Part shown: positions 29,215 to 37,350 of the stretch, piece after piece
Position numbering within the stretch: the first letter of the stretch is position 1
Layout: every line of letters starts with the position of its first letter
NCBI RefSeq assembly: GCF_900108175.1
Contig: NZ_FNVO01000003.1
Span: 496,001-560,000 of the forward strand
Direction: 5' to 3'
DNA from: Thermomonospora echinospora
GTDB lineage: Bacteria > Actinomycetota > Actinomycetes > Streptosporangiales > Streptosporangiaceae
DNA length: 64,000 nt
Position numbers and translations under genes: made by a program
Notes under the pieces: generated by a model
The model's input: only the letters and a program-made list of their open reading frames with translations
Database searches by the model: none
What the model was told of the DNA's origin: nothing

Positions 29215-30462
29215 GTGACGGCCGTTGCCGACCCAGCGAGCGCCGCAGCCGAATGGCCGGCCCGTCTGGACGTCCAGGCGCTGCTGGAGTCCGGCTGGCG
29301 TCCCACCCCGTTCCACCAGTTCGTGCTGAAGATCCACAGCCGGTGCAACCTGGCCTGCGACTACTGCTACATGTACGAGATGGCCGACCAGAGCTGGCGG
29401 CGGCAGCCCCGGCGGATGAGCCGGCCCACCCTCGACCGGGTCGCCCTGCGGATCGCCGAGCACGCCCGCGTCAACCGGCTGCCCGGGGTGGAGGTCATCC
29501 TGCACGGCGGCGAACCCCTGCTGGCCGGCCCCGACCACATCCGGTACGCGGTGGACACGATACGTTCGGCGGTGGATCCGGATATTCAGGTGTCCTTCCA
29601 TCTACAGACCAATGGGACCCTACTCGATTCCGTCTTTCTGCAACTGTTCGACGAGCTCGGCGTTTTCGTCAGCGTCAGCCTGGACGGCGACGAGGAGGGC
29701 CACGACCGTCACCGCCGGCGCGCCAACGGCCGAGGCAGCCACGCCACGGTGACGACGGGTCTGCGCAGGCTGACCGCACCCGCCTACCGCCACCTGTTCA
29801 GCGGCCTGCTCAGCACCATCGACCTGGACAACGACCCGGTGGCCACCTATGAGGCGCTGCTGCGGTTCCGGCCCCCAACCGTCCATTTCCTGCTCCCCCA
29901 CGGCAACTGGGACAACCCGCCCCCAGGCCGGGTCCCCGGCTCGGACGCCGCCTCTTACGGGGACTGGCTGATCGAGGTGTTCGACCGCTGGTACCGGGCC
30001 CCGGTGCGGGAGACCCGGGTACGGATGTTCTCGGAGATCATCCGACTGCTGGTCGGCCGCCCCTCGCGCAGCGAGTCGATCGGGCTGTCGCCGGTCGCCG
30101 TCGCCGTCGTGGAGACCAACGGCGGCATCGAGCAGGTCGACACCCTCAAGTCGGCCTACGAGGGCGCCACCAGCACCCCGCTGCACGTCTCGCGGGACTC
30201 CTTCGACACCGCCCTCCTCCTGCCCCGCATCGCGGCCCGCCAGATCGGCCGCCGCGCGCTGGCGGCCGAGTGCCGGTCATGCCCGCTGCAGCGGGTCTGC
30301 GGAGGGGGCCTGTACACGCACCGCTACCGGTCCGGCAGCGGGTTCGCCAACCCGTCGGTGTACTGCCCGGACCTGTTCCGTCTCATCTCCCACATCCAGC
30401 GGACCGTCACCAAGGACCTGGCGGCGCTCAAGCACTCCTCTCGCAAACGTGGTGACCTGTGA
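29215..30462 (+). CDS. fxsB: FxsB-type radical SAM cyclophane-forming peptide maturase (module 1)
   Basis: The 415-residue radical SAM enzyme has the 4Fe-4S motif C44-x3-C48-x2-C51 (SRCNLACDYCYMY), the GGEPLLAG motif and SLDGDEEGHDRHR region typical of FxsB, and a C-terminal Cys-rich SPASM-like segment (ECRSCPLQRVCGGGLYTHRY ... YC) for auxiliary clusters. FxsB enzymes join an aromatic ring carbon to the beta-carbon of the residue two positions on (three-residue cyclophane) in FXSXX peptides. The stop overlaps the HExxH hydroxylase ATG by one base. The matching precursor is probably the 58-residue ORF at 34795. It is a clear paralogue of the gene at 45877-47115. Confidence 0.88.
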   Translation: MTAVADPASAAAEWPARLDVQALLESGWRPTPFHQFVLKIHSRCNLACDYCYMYEMADQSWRRQPRRMSRPTLDRVALRIAEHARVNRLPGVEVILHGGEPLLAGPDHIRYAVDTIRSAVDPDIQVSFHLQTNGTLLDSVFLQLFDELGVFVSVSLDGDEEGHDRHRRRANGRGSHATVTTGLRRLTAPAYRHLFSGLLSTIDLDNDPVATYEALLRFRPPTVHFLLPHGNWDNPPPGRVPGSDAASYGDWLIEVFDRWYRAPVRETRVRMFSEIIRLLVGRPSRSESIGLSPVAVAVVETNGGIEQVDTLKSAYEGATSTPLHVSRDSFDTALLLPRIAARQIGRRALAAECRSCPLQRVCGGGLYTHRYRSGSGFANPSVYCPDLFRLISHIQRTVTKDLAALKHSSRKRGDL

Positions 30463-31799
30463 TGAGCCTCGGCCGGCACAGCGTTCCCGAGAAGGCCTTC
30501 CTCGCCCTGGCCGCAGGAAGCGGCGGAGCCGACGCCCTGGAACACCTCAAGGCGGCGCAGCGGAGCAAACACCTGCTGCTGATCCGTGCGGTACGGGACA
30601 CCGCGCTCGAGGCCGGGCATCCCGAAGCCCACCAGGCCGGACAGGCCTACCGTCTGCTGGCCGACATCGAACGGACACATCCGGACCAGGTCCGGACCGT
30701 CCTGGCCTATCCGACGGTCGGAGCGTGGGCGCGGCGCACACTGCTCGCCCTGACCGGCGACGGCAACGCCCGGAAAGCGGCGCACCCGGGTGAGCTGACG
30801 GCCCTGGCCGCCGCGGCGGCGATCCGGGCGGGGCATTCCTGCGCGGTCGAGGTTCCGGTCCGCGACGGCGCAGTCGTGCTGCCATCACTCGGCCGCGCGC
30901 CGCTGCCCGGCCAGAGCACCGCCTTGGTACGGTCGCGTCCCGGCCGAGCCGAGGTGACCGCCGGCGGCACCACCGTCCGGGTGCCGGGCGACCACCATGA
31001 GGACGGACCCGGATGGGAGGCGTTGCGCAGGCTCAGCGCCGAATGGCGGGGGACGCGCGTCGACTTCCTGCTGGACGATCACGACCCCGACCGTGCGCCC
31101 GGCGCCGACCCCGTCGGCACGCGGCTCGACGCCCGCGAGCTGGAACACTGGCGGGAGACCCTCGGCAGGGCCTGGCGGATGCTGCTCAGCAGGCACTGGA
31201 CCACCGCGGAGGAGGTCGCCGCGTCGATCACCGTCCTGACCCCGCTGGTCCCGCCGGAGCAGGGCCAGTCCAGCGCCACCCCCAAGCACGCGTTCGGCAA
31301 TGTCGGGCTGTCCACGCCGCCCGACGCCCATTTCTTCGCGGTGACCCTGGCGCACGAGGTACAGCACACGAAGCTGACCGCCCTGCTCGACGTGGTCCGG
31401 CTGGTCCGCCCCGATGACGGCAGCCGTTACTACGCACCCTGGCGGGAGGATCCCCGGCCGCCCGAAGGGCTTCTGCAGGGCGCCTATGCCCATCTGGGGA
31501 TCACCGGCTTCTGGCGGCGGCAGCGCGACCACGAATCGGGCGACCGGGCGCTGCGCGCGCACAGCGACTTCGCCCGCTGGCGGGAGGCCACCGAACTCGG
31601 CGCCCGCACCTTGCTGGCCAGCGGCCGGCTCACCCCGGCGGGCAAGGTGTTCGTCACCGAGATGCGCCGCACCCTTCGGCCCTGGCTGCGCGAGCCGGTG
31701 AGCGCGCCCGCCCGAGAACGGGCCCGCAGGGTCGCCGAAGACCACCTCTCCCGCTGGCGTCTGCGCAACGGCGAGCCGCCCTTGCCGGCCGCGCTCTAG
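30462..31799 (+). CDS. HExxH-motif peptide beta-hydroxylase-type protein (module 1)
   Basis: The protein of 445 residues contains the metal-binding HEVQH near residue 298 within FAVTLAHEVQHTKLTALLD, followed by PWREDPRPPEGLLQGAYAHLG, the pattern of the HExxH family that accompanies FxsB. The family has been annotated as alpha-ketoglutarate-dependent peptide beta-hydroxylases, so a hydroxylation of the precursor core is the working assignment. The ATG overlaps the fxsB1 stop codon. A GTG one codon earlier is also possible. The paralogue at 44036-45880 is longer. Confidence 0.8.
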   Translation: MSLGRHSVPEKAFLALAAGSGGADALEHLKAAQRSKHLLLIRAVRDTALEAGHPEAHQAGQAYRLLADIERTHPDQVRTVLAYPTVGAWARRTLLALTGDGNARKAAHPGELTALAAAAAIRAGHSCAVEVPVRDGAVVLPSLGRAPLPGQSTALVRSRPGRAEVTAGGTTVRVPGDHHEDGPGWEALRRLSAEWRGTRVDFLLDDHDPDRAPGADPVGTRLDARELEHWRETLGRAWRMLLSRHWTTAEEVAASITVLTPLVPPEQGQSSATPKHAFGNVGLSTPPDAHFFAVTLAHEVQHTKLTALLDVVRLVRPDDGSRYYAPWREDPRPPEGLLQGAYAHLGITGFWRRQRDHESGDRALRAHSDFARWREATELGARTLLASGRLTPAGKVFVTEMRRTLRPWLREPVSAPARERARRVAEDHLSRWRLRNGEPPLPAAL

Positions 31800-31904
31800 G
31801 CTCAACGGCGTTGCCGGGCGCCACGGACCGGTCTCCCGCCCGCGGCGCACCGCCGCCCAGGGGCGCCACCGGCCACGGGCGGACGGGCTCCGGAGGGCCG
31901 CGGC

Positions 31905-34478
31905 CTAGATGGGCGGAGGGTCGAAGTCGGCGTCCAGATGCCGTCGTTCCTGCGCGACCACCGCGTCCGGATGCTCCGGTCCGAGCGTCCTCGCGTAGGT
32001 CTCTATGGCCTCTTCGAACAGTTGCTCCGCCTGCTCCGCCTCGCCGACCTCCCGCAGGTCGACCGACAGGTTCGCGGCGCACGCCAGCGTCATCGGGTGG
32101 GCCGGTCCCAGCAGGTCGCGGATCCTGCGCAGCGTGCCCCGCCCGAGCCGGCAGGCAGCCTCGTGGTCGCCGAGCGCCGCCAGGTCGCTGGCGAGGTTGC
32201 CGGCCACCGTCAGCGAGTAGTGGTGGTCGCGTCCGAGCTTGGCCTCCAGCCCCTCCAGCGCCTTCTCGTTGGTCTCCCGGGCGGACTTGGGATCTCCGCA
32301 GACCCGCCGCAGCAGGGCCAGGTTGCCCGCGCAGCCGTGGGTGAAGGGATGCTCGCCGCCGTACACCCGGGGATAGCGGCGCACCGTGTCGGACGCCAGT
32401 TCAAGCGCCGCCTCCAGCTGCCCCATCGCCCGCAGGATGTTCGCCAGGGCGATCGCTGCGGCCAGGGTGTCGGGATGGTTCAGGCCGAACAGCCGGACAT
32501 GACGGGCGTGCATGTCCTCGGCCAGTTCCAGCGACCTGTCATAGTCGCCGATGCGCCGCCAGGCGATGGACAGGTCCTTGGCGGTGCGCAAGGTCCACGG
32601 GTGGTCGGGACCCAACTTCTCGACCCCGTAGTCGTAGGCGTCCTCGCCCAGGTCGCAGGCCTCCGAATAGTCTCCGCACAGACGTACCGCCCGCGCCAGC
32701 CCCGTCCATGCGTTCAGGAGGCTGGCCTCGCCGGCACTGGGCTGGTCCGGCTGGTTCTGGAATTCGTTGAGTCCTCGGAACACCACCTCGTGGAACTCCT
32801 TGGCCTGGATGTAGTCGCTGTTGAGGCCGTGATCGAGCGCGAGGTTGTTCATCGCCCGCAAGGTCTCCAGATGCGACTTGCCGAAGACCTCCTTATGCCG
32901 CTCGAGCGAGTCGGCGTCGTGATCCCGGGCGGTGGTGAACTCTCCGTGGGCCCGCAGGTCGGCCCCCAGGGAGTTGGTCAGGACCAGAACCTCTCTCTCC
33001 TTCTCCAGGAGAAGGTTCTCAGCGCCGCTCTCCACCACCAGGTTCTTGGCGGACGCGAGCGCGTTCTTGTTCACCTCGTAGGCCGCGTTGTACTCGCCGA
33101 GCGCCCGCAGGATGTTGCCGAGGTGCCGTCGCCCTCGCAGGATGAGGACATCCTCCTGCTCCGCGTCGGCCGCCCACTCGTCCAGCAGCGAGTTGACCAG
33201 GCTCCGGGCCGCGGCGTAGTCACCGGACGTATACAGGTAACGCACCATCTTGAGGGCGAAGTCACGGACCTCCGGGTCCTGGTTCTGACGCACCAGTGAC
33301 GGTTCGATGTGACCGACGAGTTGCTGGTACCGGTCCCAGTGCTTGGTGTCCTCGGGGTCACGGGGGGCCGCCTGGGCGAGGAGCAGGTGAACCTCGTTGC
33401 GGATCCTGGCCCGCGCCGCTTCGGCCACCTCGTCGCGCAGCAGTGCCTGGATCAGCCGGTGCACCTGGATCGTACGGCTTGGCGAGTCGATGCGGGCCAG
33501 CGCGTAGCGGCCCATCTCCCTGATCGCCCGGGTCAGCCGGATGGGGTCGTCGAGCAGCGAGGTCAGCTTGGGGCCCAACCCGGGACGTGGCCGGGAGAAG
33601 ACATCCCTGGGGATGGGCTCGGGACCGAAGAAGGCGCAGCATCGCAGCAGTTCCACCGCCTCGGGCATCTTCTCGGCGAGGCTGGACACCGACAGCGCCC
33701 AGGCCGCCGTCATCGGCGCCGGGTACTCGCTGGGCTTGCCCTCCAGGAGCAACTGGCTGGTGCGCTCACGCAGCAGCCGCAGGTACTCGCTCACCGACAT
33801 GCCGGTCTCCGCCTGCAGGGCGCCGGCCTGCTCCAGCGCCAGCGGCAGGTCCCCCAGTTCCTCGGCCAGGTGATCGGCCTCTGCGGAACTGATCGCCTGC
33901 GGCACCCGCTTGCTGAGGAACTGCACGCTCTCCGCACGCGTGAACACGTCCACCGCGACGGTGTCGACCACCGCCTCCCAGCGATGGTTCCGGGAGGTGA
34001 TCAGCACATGACCGGGCCCGCGCGGCAGGACGTCGTTGAGCTCCTCCGGCTCGTCGGCGTTGTCGAAGATCAGCAACCAGCGGGAGTAGGGCTCCCCGCG
34101 GCGCAACGTCTCGAGGACCGCGTTGGCCGCCTCTTCGGTGCCGGTGGTCGAGGCGGGCGGCAGGCCCAGATACGGGGCCAGCGCCGCAAGGCTCGAACGG
34201 ACGAGGATGGGCTGGTCCGCCGGAATCCACCACACCAGGTCGTAGTCGGACCTAAACCGCCAGGCGTACTCGATCGCCATCTGGGTCTTGCCCACGCCCC
34301 CCAGCCCGTGCAGGGCGTGCGGGACCACCGCGGTCACCTGCCCGGTGATGCCCTGCTGCAGGACGGAGAGCAGTTCTTCCCGGCCGGTGAAGTTCTTGTT
34401 GCGCGGAGGAATCTTTCCCCAGACGTCGGGGATGGGTTCCCGCAGCCGTCCGGCCCTGGCATATTCGCCCTGCGTCAT
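31905..34478 (-). CDS. fxsT: FxsT-type NB-ARC/TPR protein
   Basis: The 857-residue STAND-type protein begins with IPPRNKNFTGREELL, then Walker A G58-LGGVGK-T65 and a Walker B-like WLLIFDNADEPEEL. GDLPLALEQAGAL marks the GxP motif, and residues about 380-857 are tetratricopeptide repeats with the kinesin-light-chain-like LGPDHPWTLRT pattern. The family is recorded as the TPR protein of FXSXX-COOH systems. Its exact role is unknown. The start has a good GGAGG site. It converges with the hydroxylase gene and diverges from fxsA1. Its NTPase half is clearly homologous to residues 555-800 of the large protein at 39872-44017. Confidence 0.85.
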   Translation of the reverse strand: MTQGEYARAGRLREPIPDVWGKIPPRNKNFTGREELLSVLQQGITGQVTAVVPHALHGLGGVGKTQMAIEYAWRFRSDYDLVWWIPADQPILVRSSLAALAPYLGLPPASTTGTEEAANAVLETLRRGEPYSRWLLIFDNADEPEELNDVLPRGPGHVLITSRNHRWEAVVDTVAVDVFTRAESVQFLSKRVPQAISSAEADHLAEELGDLPLALEQAGALQAETGMSVSEYLRLLRERTSQLLLEGKPSEYPAPMTAAWALSVSSLAEKMPEAVELLRCCAFFGPEPIPRDVFSRPRPGLGPKLTSLLDDPIRLTRAIREMGRYALARIDSPSRTIQVHRLIQALLRDEVAEAARARIRNEVHLLLAQAAPRDPEDTKHWDRYQQLVGHIEPSLVRQNQDPEVRDFALKMVRYLYTSGDYAAARSLVNSLLDEWAADAEQEDVLILRGRRHLGNILRALGEYNAAYEVNKNALASAKNLVVESGAENLLLEKEREVLVLTNSLGADLRAHGEFTTARDHDADSLERHKEVFGKSHLETLRAMNNLALDHGLNSDYIQAKEFHEVVFRGLNEFQNQPDQPSAGEASLLNAWTGLARAVRLCGDYSEACDLGEDAYDYGVEKLGPDHPWTLRTAKDLSIAWRRIGDYDRSLELAEDMHARHVRLFGLNHPDTLAAAIALANILRAMGQLEAALELASDTVRRYPRVYGGEHPFTHGCAGNLALLRRVCGDPKSARETNEKALEGLEAKLGRDHHYSLTVAGNLASDLAALGDHEAACRLGRGTLRRIRDLLGPAHPMTLACAANLSVDLREVGEAEQAEQLFEEAIETYARTLGPEHPDAVVAQERRHLDADFDPPPI

Positions 34479-34522
34479 GCCCTACCTCCGCACAGTCCGG
34501 ACCACCACGTCCTCCAGCCACC

Positions 34523-34551
34523 ATTGCTCATCCTAGGACTGGACCTGTCAA
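34523..34551 (-). promoter_or_regulatory. candidate promoter of fxsT1
   Basis: On the minus strand TTGACA (34546-34551), a 17-bp spacer and AGCAAT (34523-34528) lie 45-70 bp upstream of the fxsT1 ATG. The -35 is perfect, the -10 is weak. Confidence 0.4.
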
Positions 34552-34794
34552 TATCCCATCTCAGGAGACATGGACTGGTCATTGCCGTGGAGTTAATCTG
34601 AAGGATTAGGCCGAGCGACCCAGAATCCGGACGACCACTTCGCAGGTTTCGGGCCCGACACAATAGTGATCAAAACACGTGCCGATGGTCACGTCAGAGA
34701 AATTCTGTCAGACTGCACTTCTGGGCGGGCTTTCACAGATGCGGAGCCGCACGGCCATGGGCGGCGATCACGGCAGCCGCCATCGGGAGGAAAG

Positions 34795-34971
34795 ATGCAG
34801 CATCCAGCGACGGGCTCGGCGGAAGCACTCGTCGACGTCTCCAAGCTGACACTGGCCGAGATCGACGGCCTACCCGAGTTGCACCCACTGGGGGAGACGC
34901 TCCGCGAGGCGATAGACACCTCTCCCGTGATCGCCGCCGCCGGCTTCGACAGCGGGCTGACGCCGTTCTAG
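34795..34971 (+). CDS. fxsA: FXSXX-type RiPP precursor with non-terminal motif (module 1)
   Basis: The 58-residue peptide starts at ATG after a near-perfect GGGAGGAA site. Residues 10-45 form the leader (LVDVSKLTLAEIDGL, LGETLREAI) typical of FxsA. The core is AAAGFDSGLTPF with F51, D52 and S53. FDSGL is an exact FXSXX, but TPF follows it before the stop codon, whereas canonical members end at FXSXX. FxsB would cross-link F51 with S53. It lies between fxsT1 (divergent) and the MFS gene, with a hairpin just after it, so it can be made in excess over the transporter. Confidence 0.8.
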   Translation: MQHPATGSAEALVDVSKLTLAEIDGLPELHPLGETLREAIDTSPVIAAAGFDSGLTPF

Positions 34972-34986
34972 GCGTTCGCCCCGCGC

Positions 34987-35020
34987 CGCCCGGCACGGTA
35001 CGGCACCCCCCGGCCGGGCG
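34987..35020 (+). terminator. hairpin after fxsA1
   Basis: An 8-bp perfect stem (CGCCCGGC / GCCGGGCG) with an 18-nt loop begins 16 bp after the fxsA1 stop codon and probably ends or limits the precursor transcript. Confidence 0.4.
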
Positions 35021-35234
35021 ACCGCCTCACCGTGTCGGTGGGCGGCCCGGGACGGGCGACTCGGCGGACGTTCACGCCGCGGAGCCCAAGGGCCGTCACC
35101 GCACCGGTGGCCGCCTGCCGCCCCGGGCCACCACCCCCGGGCCGCAAGGCCGGCACCGCGAGGCCGGAAAAGAGCATATATTCCGGCATAGACCGCCATT
35201 CCCCGGTGAAATGCCCCACGGGGGACGATCGAGC

Positions 35235-35260
35235 CTCGTGATCGCCATATGGTTCACGAG
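35235..35260. promoter_or_regulatory. operator-like dyad
   Basis: CTCGTGA and TCACGAG are separated by 12 bp that include the self-complementary CCATATGG. The symmetry suits a dimeric regulator. The target could be the MFS gene. Confidence 0.35.
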
Positions 35261-35487
35261 CGCCTCCTCCCAGGCGACGACGCAATCCAGAACGGCCCGT
35301 TCGCAACCGTGACGGGCATGACGGTCAACGCAGGTAGCCGGGCCCTTCATCGGGGACAGGGGCACGCGTGACCCCCAGGGGACGCGGCATGCGGGCGGAG
35401 AACCGGCCGCGCCCGGGCCGGTGCTCGATGCTGCAAAAACTCGACAAGTTTCCCCATAATCGCCGTGCAAGTCCGCTAAGTTAAGAC

Positions 35488-35516
35488 GTGCTGCCCACGC
35501 CGTGCATGGGCAGCAC
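35488..35516. terminator. 10-bp-stem hairpin upstream of the MFS gene
   Basis: GTGCTGCCCA / TGGGCAGCAC with a 9-nt loop, followed by TGTTGATT. It lies 170 bp before the likely MFS start. It could be a terminator, an attenuator or part of a small RNA. Confidence 0.4.
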
Positions 35517-35685
35517 TGTTGATTCAGTGGGCAACCGCGGCCCACCACCCTACGTGGCCGATTTGTCACGCTACCCGCTGAATTGACGCATGCCCGGACC
35601 ATGCCTTGTTTCCCGGGCAGTGGAATGTCCAGCCTCGATCAAGGTGTGCCGCGTGCCCGTAAACGCGGTCAGGGAGTACGGGCGG

Positions 35686-37119
35686 GTGGCCGACTGCGAA
35701 ACTGAGAAATGCGGTGGCGAGAACGCCGGACGCTGGCGGCTACCACGTTCCTTCACTCTGTTGTGGAGCGGATCGGCGGCCTCCCAGTTCGGCAGGATGG
35801 GCGTCGCCATCGCCAACCCGCTGCTGGCCCTCTCGCTGACCGGTTCCCCCGTCTTCGCCGGCTGGGTGACGGCCGCCTCCACTTTTCCCAGCCTGCTGCT
35901 CCACCTGCCGGCCGGGGTGCTCGTCGACCGCTTCGACCGCAGGCTGGTGATGATGACGTGCCAGTTCGCCCGGCTACTCATCGCCCTCCTTTTGATCGTC
36001 AGCCTCTATCTGACAGAGAATCCGCTGCTGCTCATCCCCGCGGCCGCCGGCGACGGGGTCTTCTCCGCGCTTTATGACCTGGCCGAGGTGACCGCCATCC
36101 GGCAGGTGGTACCGGACGACCAGTTGCCGGACGCGATGGGAAAGAACGAGGCGCGCAGCCATATCGCGCTTCTGCTGGGCAGACCGCTGGGCGGCTTACT
36201 GTACGACGCCGGCCGGTTGTTTCCCTATGCAGCCAACGCTTTCTTCTCACTGATTTCGCTGATCACCTTGAGTTTTGTGAGGATTCCCGTACCGGAAACC
36301 GAGGCATGGCACGGCGGGACCATGCTCCAGGAGTTCCGGGACGGCCTGGCGCGGTTGTGGCACGACCATTTCCTGCGCCAGATCCTCATCGTCTGCGCGA
36401 TCACCAACTTCGCCTTTCAGACGATCTTCCTGCTGCTCATCGTCCAGGCCGAGCGGCGCATCGGCTCGGCGACCATGATCGGCGTACTGTTCACCGCGTC
36501 CGGTCTCGGCGGCGCGCTGGGCGCGCTCGCGACGCCCAGGATCCTCCGCCGGGCCCTGCACGGCGCGGAGTCGACCCGGGTGGTACTGGTCTGCGTGTGG
36601 GGCTGGTCGGCGATGACCACGATCGTGGTCGTCTTCGACCATCCGCTGGTCGGCCTGGCGGCCTGGGGAGGCATCAGCTTCATCGGCGCCCATCTCAACG
36701 TCGCCCTGGCGATCTACCGGGCGAAGGCGGTGCCGGAGAAGCTCATGGCCAAGGTGACCGGTGTGAGCGGCTTCGTCACCCGGGGCGCCGTACCCCTCGG
36801 CGCGCTGGTCGCCGGCTATCTGGTGTCGAACCTGGACACCAGGCACGCGGCACTGACCGTCGCGCTCGCCACGCTCGGCGTGTCGCTGTGGACCACCTGG
36901 CAATGGCACGGCGGACGATCCGGGCTCGCCCGCCGGCGCCCGGTCGCCGGCCTGGCGCGGTGGGCGTCCGAGTTGCGGGCCGAGCGCGTGCTGCCCGGGC
37001 GGCCCCGGCAACGCCGTTCCGTGCTCGCCGCCGACGCGGCCGAAGACACGGCGGCGCCTTCCGGCTTGGACGCCTCGGTGGCGCGGACCGCCGATCCCGA
37101 AGCGGCGCCCATGACCTGA
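35686..37119 (+). CDS. MFS transporter
   Basis: The integral membrane protein of about 477 residues has twelve hydrophobic segments from WRLPRSFTLLWSGSAASQFG onward, with the MFS loop-2-3 motif DRFDRRLVMM and a C-terminal cytoplasmic tail of about 60 residues rich in Arg, Ala and Pro. It belongs to the enterobactin/macrolide exporter-like MFS group. Its position between the precursor and the VMAP operon suggests export of the modified peptide. The GTG start has GGGAG 9 nt upstream. An ATG at 35590 and a GTG at 35653 are in frame. Confidence 0.85.
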   Translation: MADCETEKCGGENAGRWRLPRSFTLLWSGSAASQFGRMGVAIANPLLALSLTGSPVFAGWVTAASTFPSLLLHLPAGVLVDRFDRRLVMMTCQFARLLIALLLIVSLYLTENPLLLIPAAAGDGVFSALYDLAEVTAIRQVVPDDQLPDAMGKNEARSHIALLLGRPLGGLLYDAGRLFPYAANAFFSLISLITLSFVRIPVPETEAWHGGTMLQEFRDGLARLWHDHFLRQILIVCAITNFAFQTIFLLLIVQAERRIGSATMIGVLFTASGLGGALGALATPRILRRALHGAESTRVVLVCVWGWSAMTTIVVVFDHPLVGLAAWGGISFIGAHLNVALAIYRAKAVPEKLMAKVTGVSGFVTRGAVPLGALVAGYLVSNLDTRHAALTVALATLGVSLWTTWQWHGGRSGLARRRPVAGLARWASELRAERVLPGRPRQRRSVLAADAAEDTAAPSGLDASVARTADPEAAPMT

Positions 37120-37200
37120 ACGGGTTGCCCGGAAATCGAACTACGGACACCCGGATCCATCCCACAACGATGGCCACGGAAATACGGTCACATCTTCCAT

Positions 37201-37229
37201 TGACACGGCCGTAAACATCTTTATTAATG
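37201..37229 (+). promoter_or_regulatory. promoter of the VMAP-MoxR-vWA operon
   Basis: TTGACA (37201-37206), a 17-bp spacer and ATTAAT (37224-37229), with TATTAA overlapping, lie about 120 bp before the VMAP gene in the most AT-rich stretch of the block. Confidence 0.55.
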
Positions 37230-37350
37230 TCCGTTACCGAGGGCAAGGCTCGTCGCGGTCGAAGCGGCGCAGACCGGCACCGAACCCTGGACACCGCGTA
37301 CGATATGACGATTAACCGGGGGTTCTTCGGCGGCTCTGCGCCTAAAGGGG

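Larger units (their letters stand above)
34972..35685. other. about 714-bp gap between fxsA1 and the MFS gene
   Basis: No gene is convincing. Three structures stand out: a hairpin just after fxsA1 (34987-35020), an operator-like dyad (35235-35260) and a 10-bp-stem hairpin (35488-35516). The second half is less GC-rich than coding DNA here. A small RNA or a second transcript is possible. Confidence 0.45.

Noticed and set aside
35096-35602. Minus-strand frame in the gap after fxsA1, considered as an FxsC-like gene
   Set aside because: The translation is Cys/Pro/Arg-rich without any TIR-like pattern and crosses two hairpins. No FxsC was found in the window.
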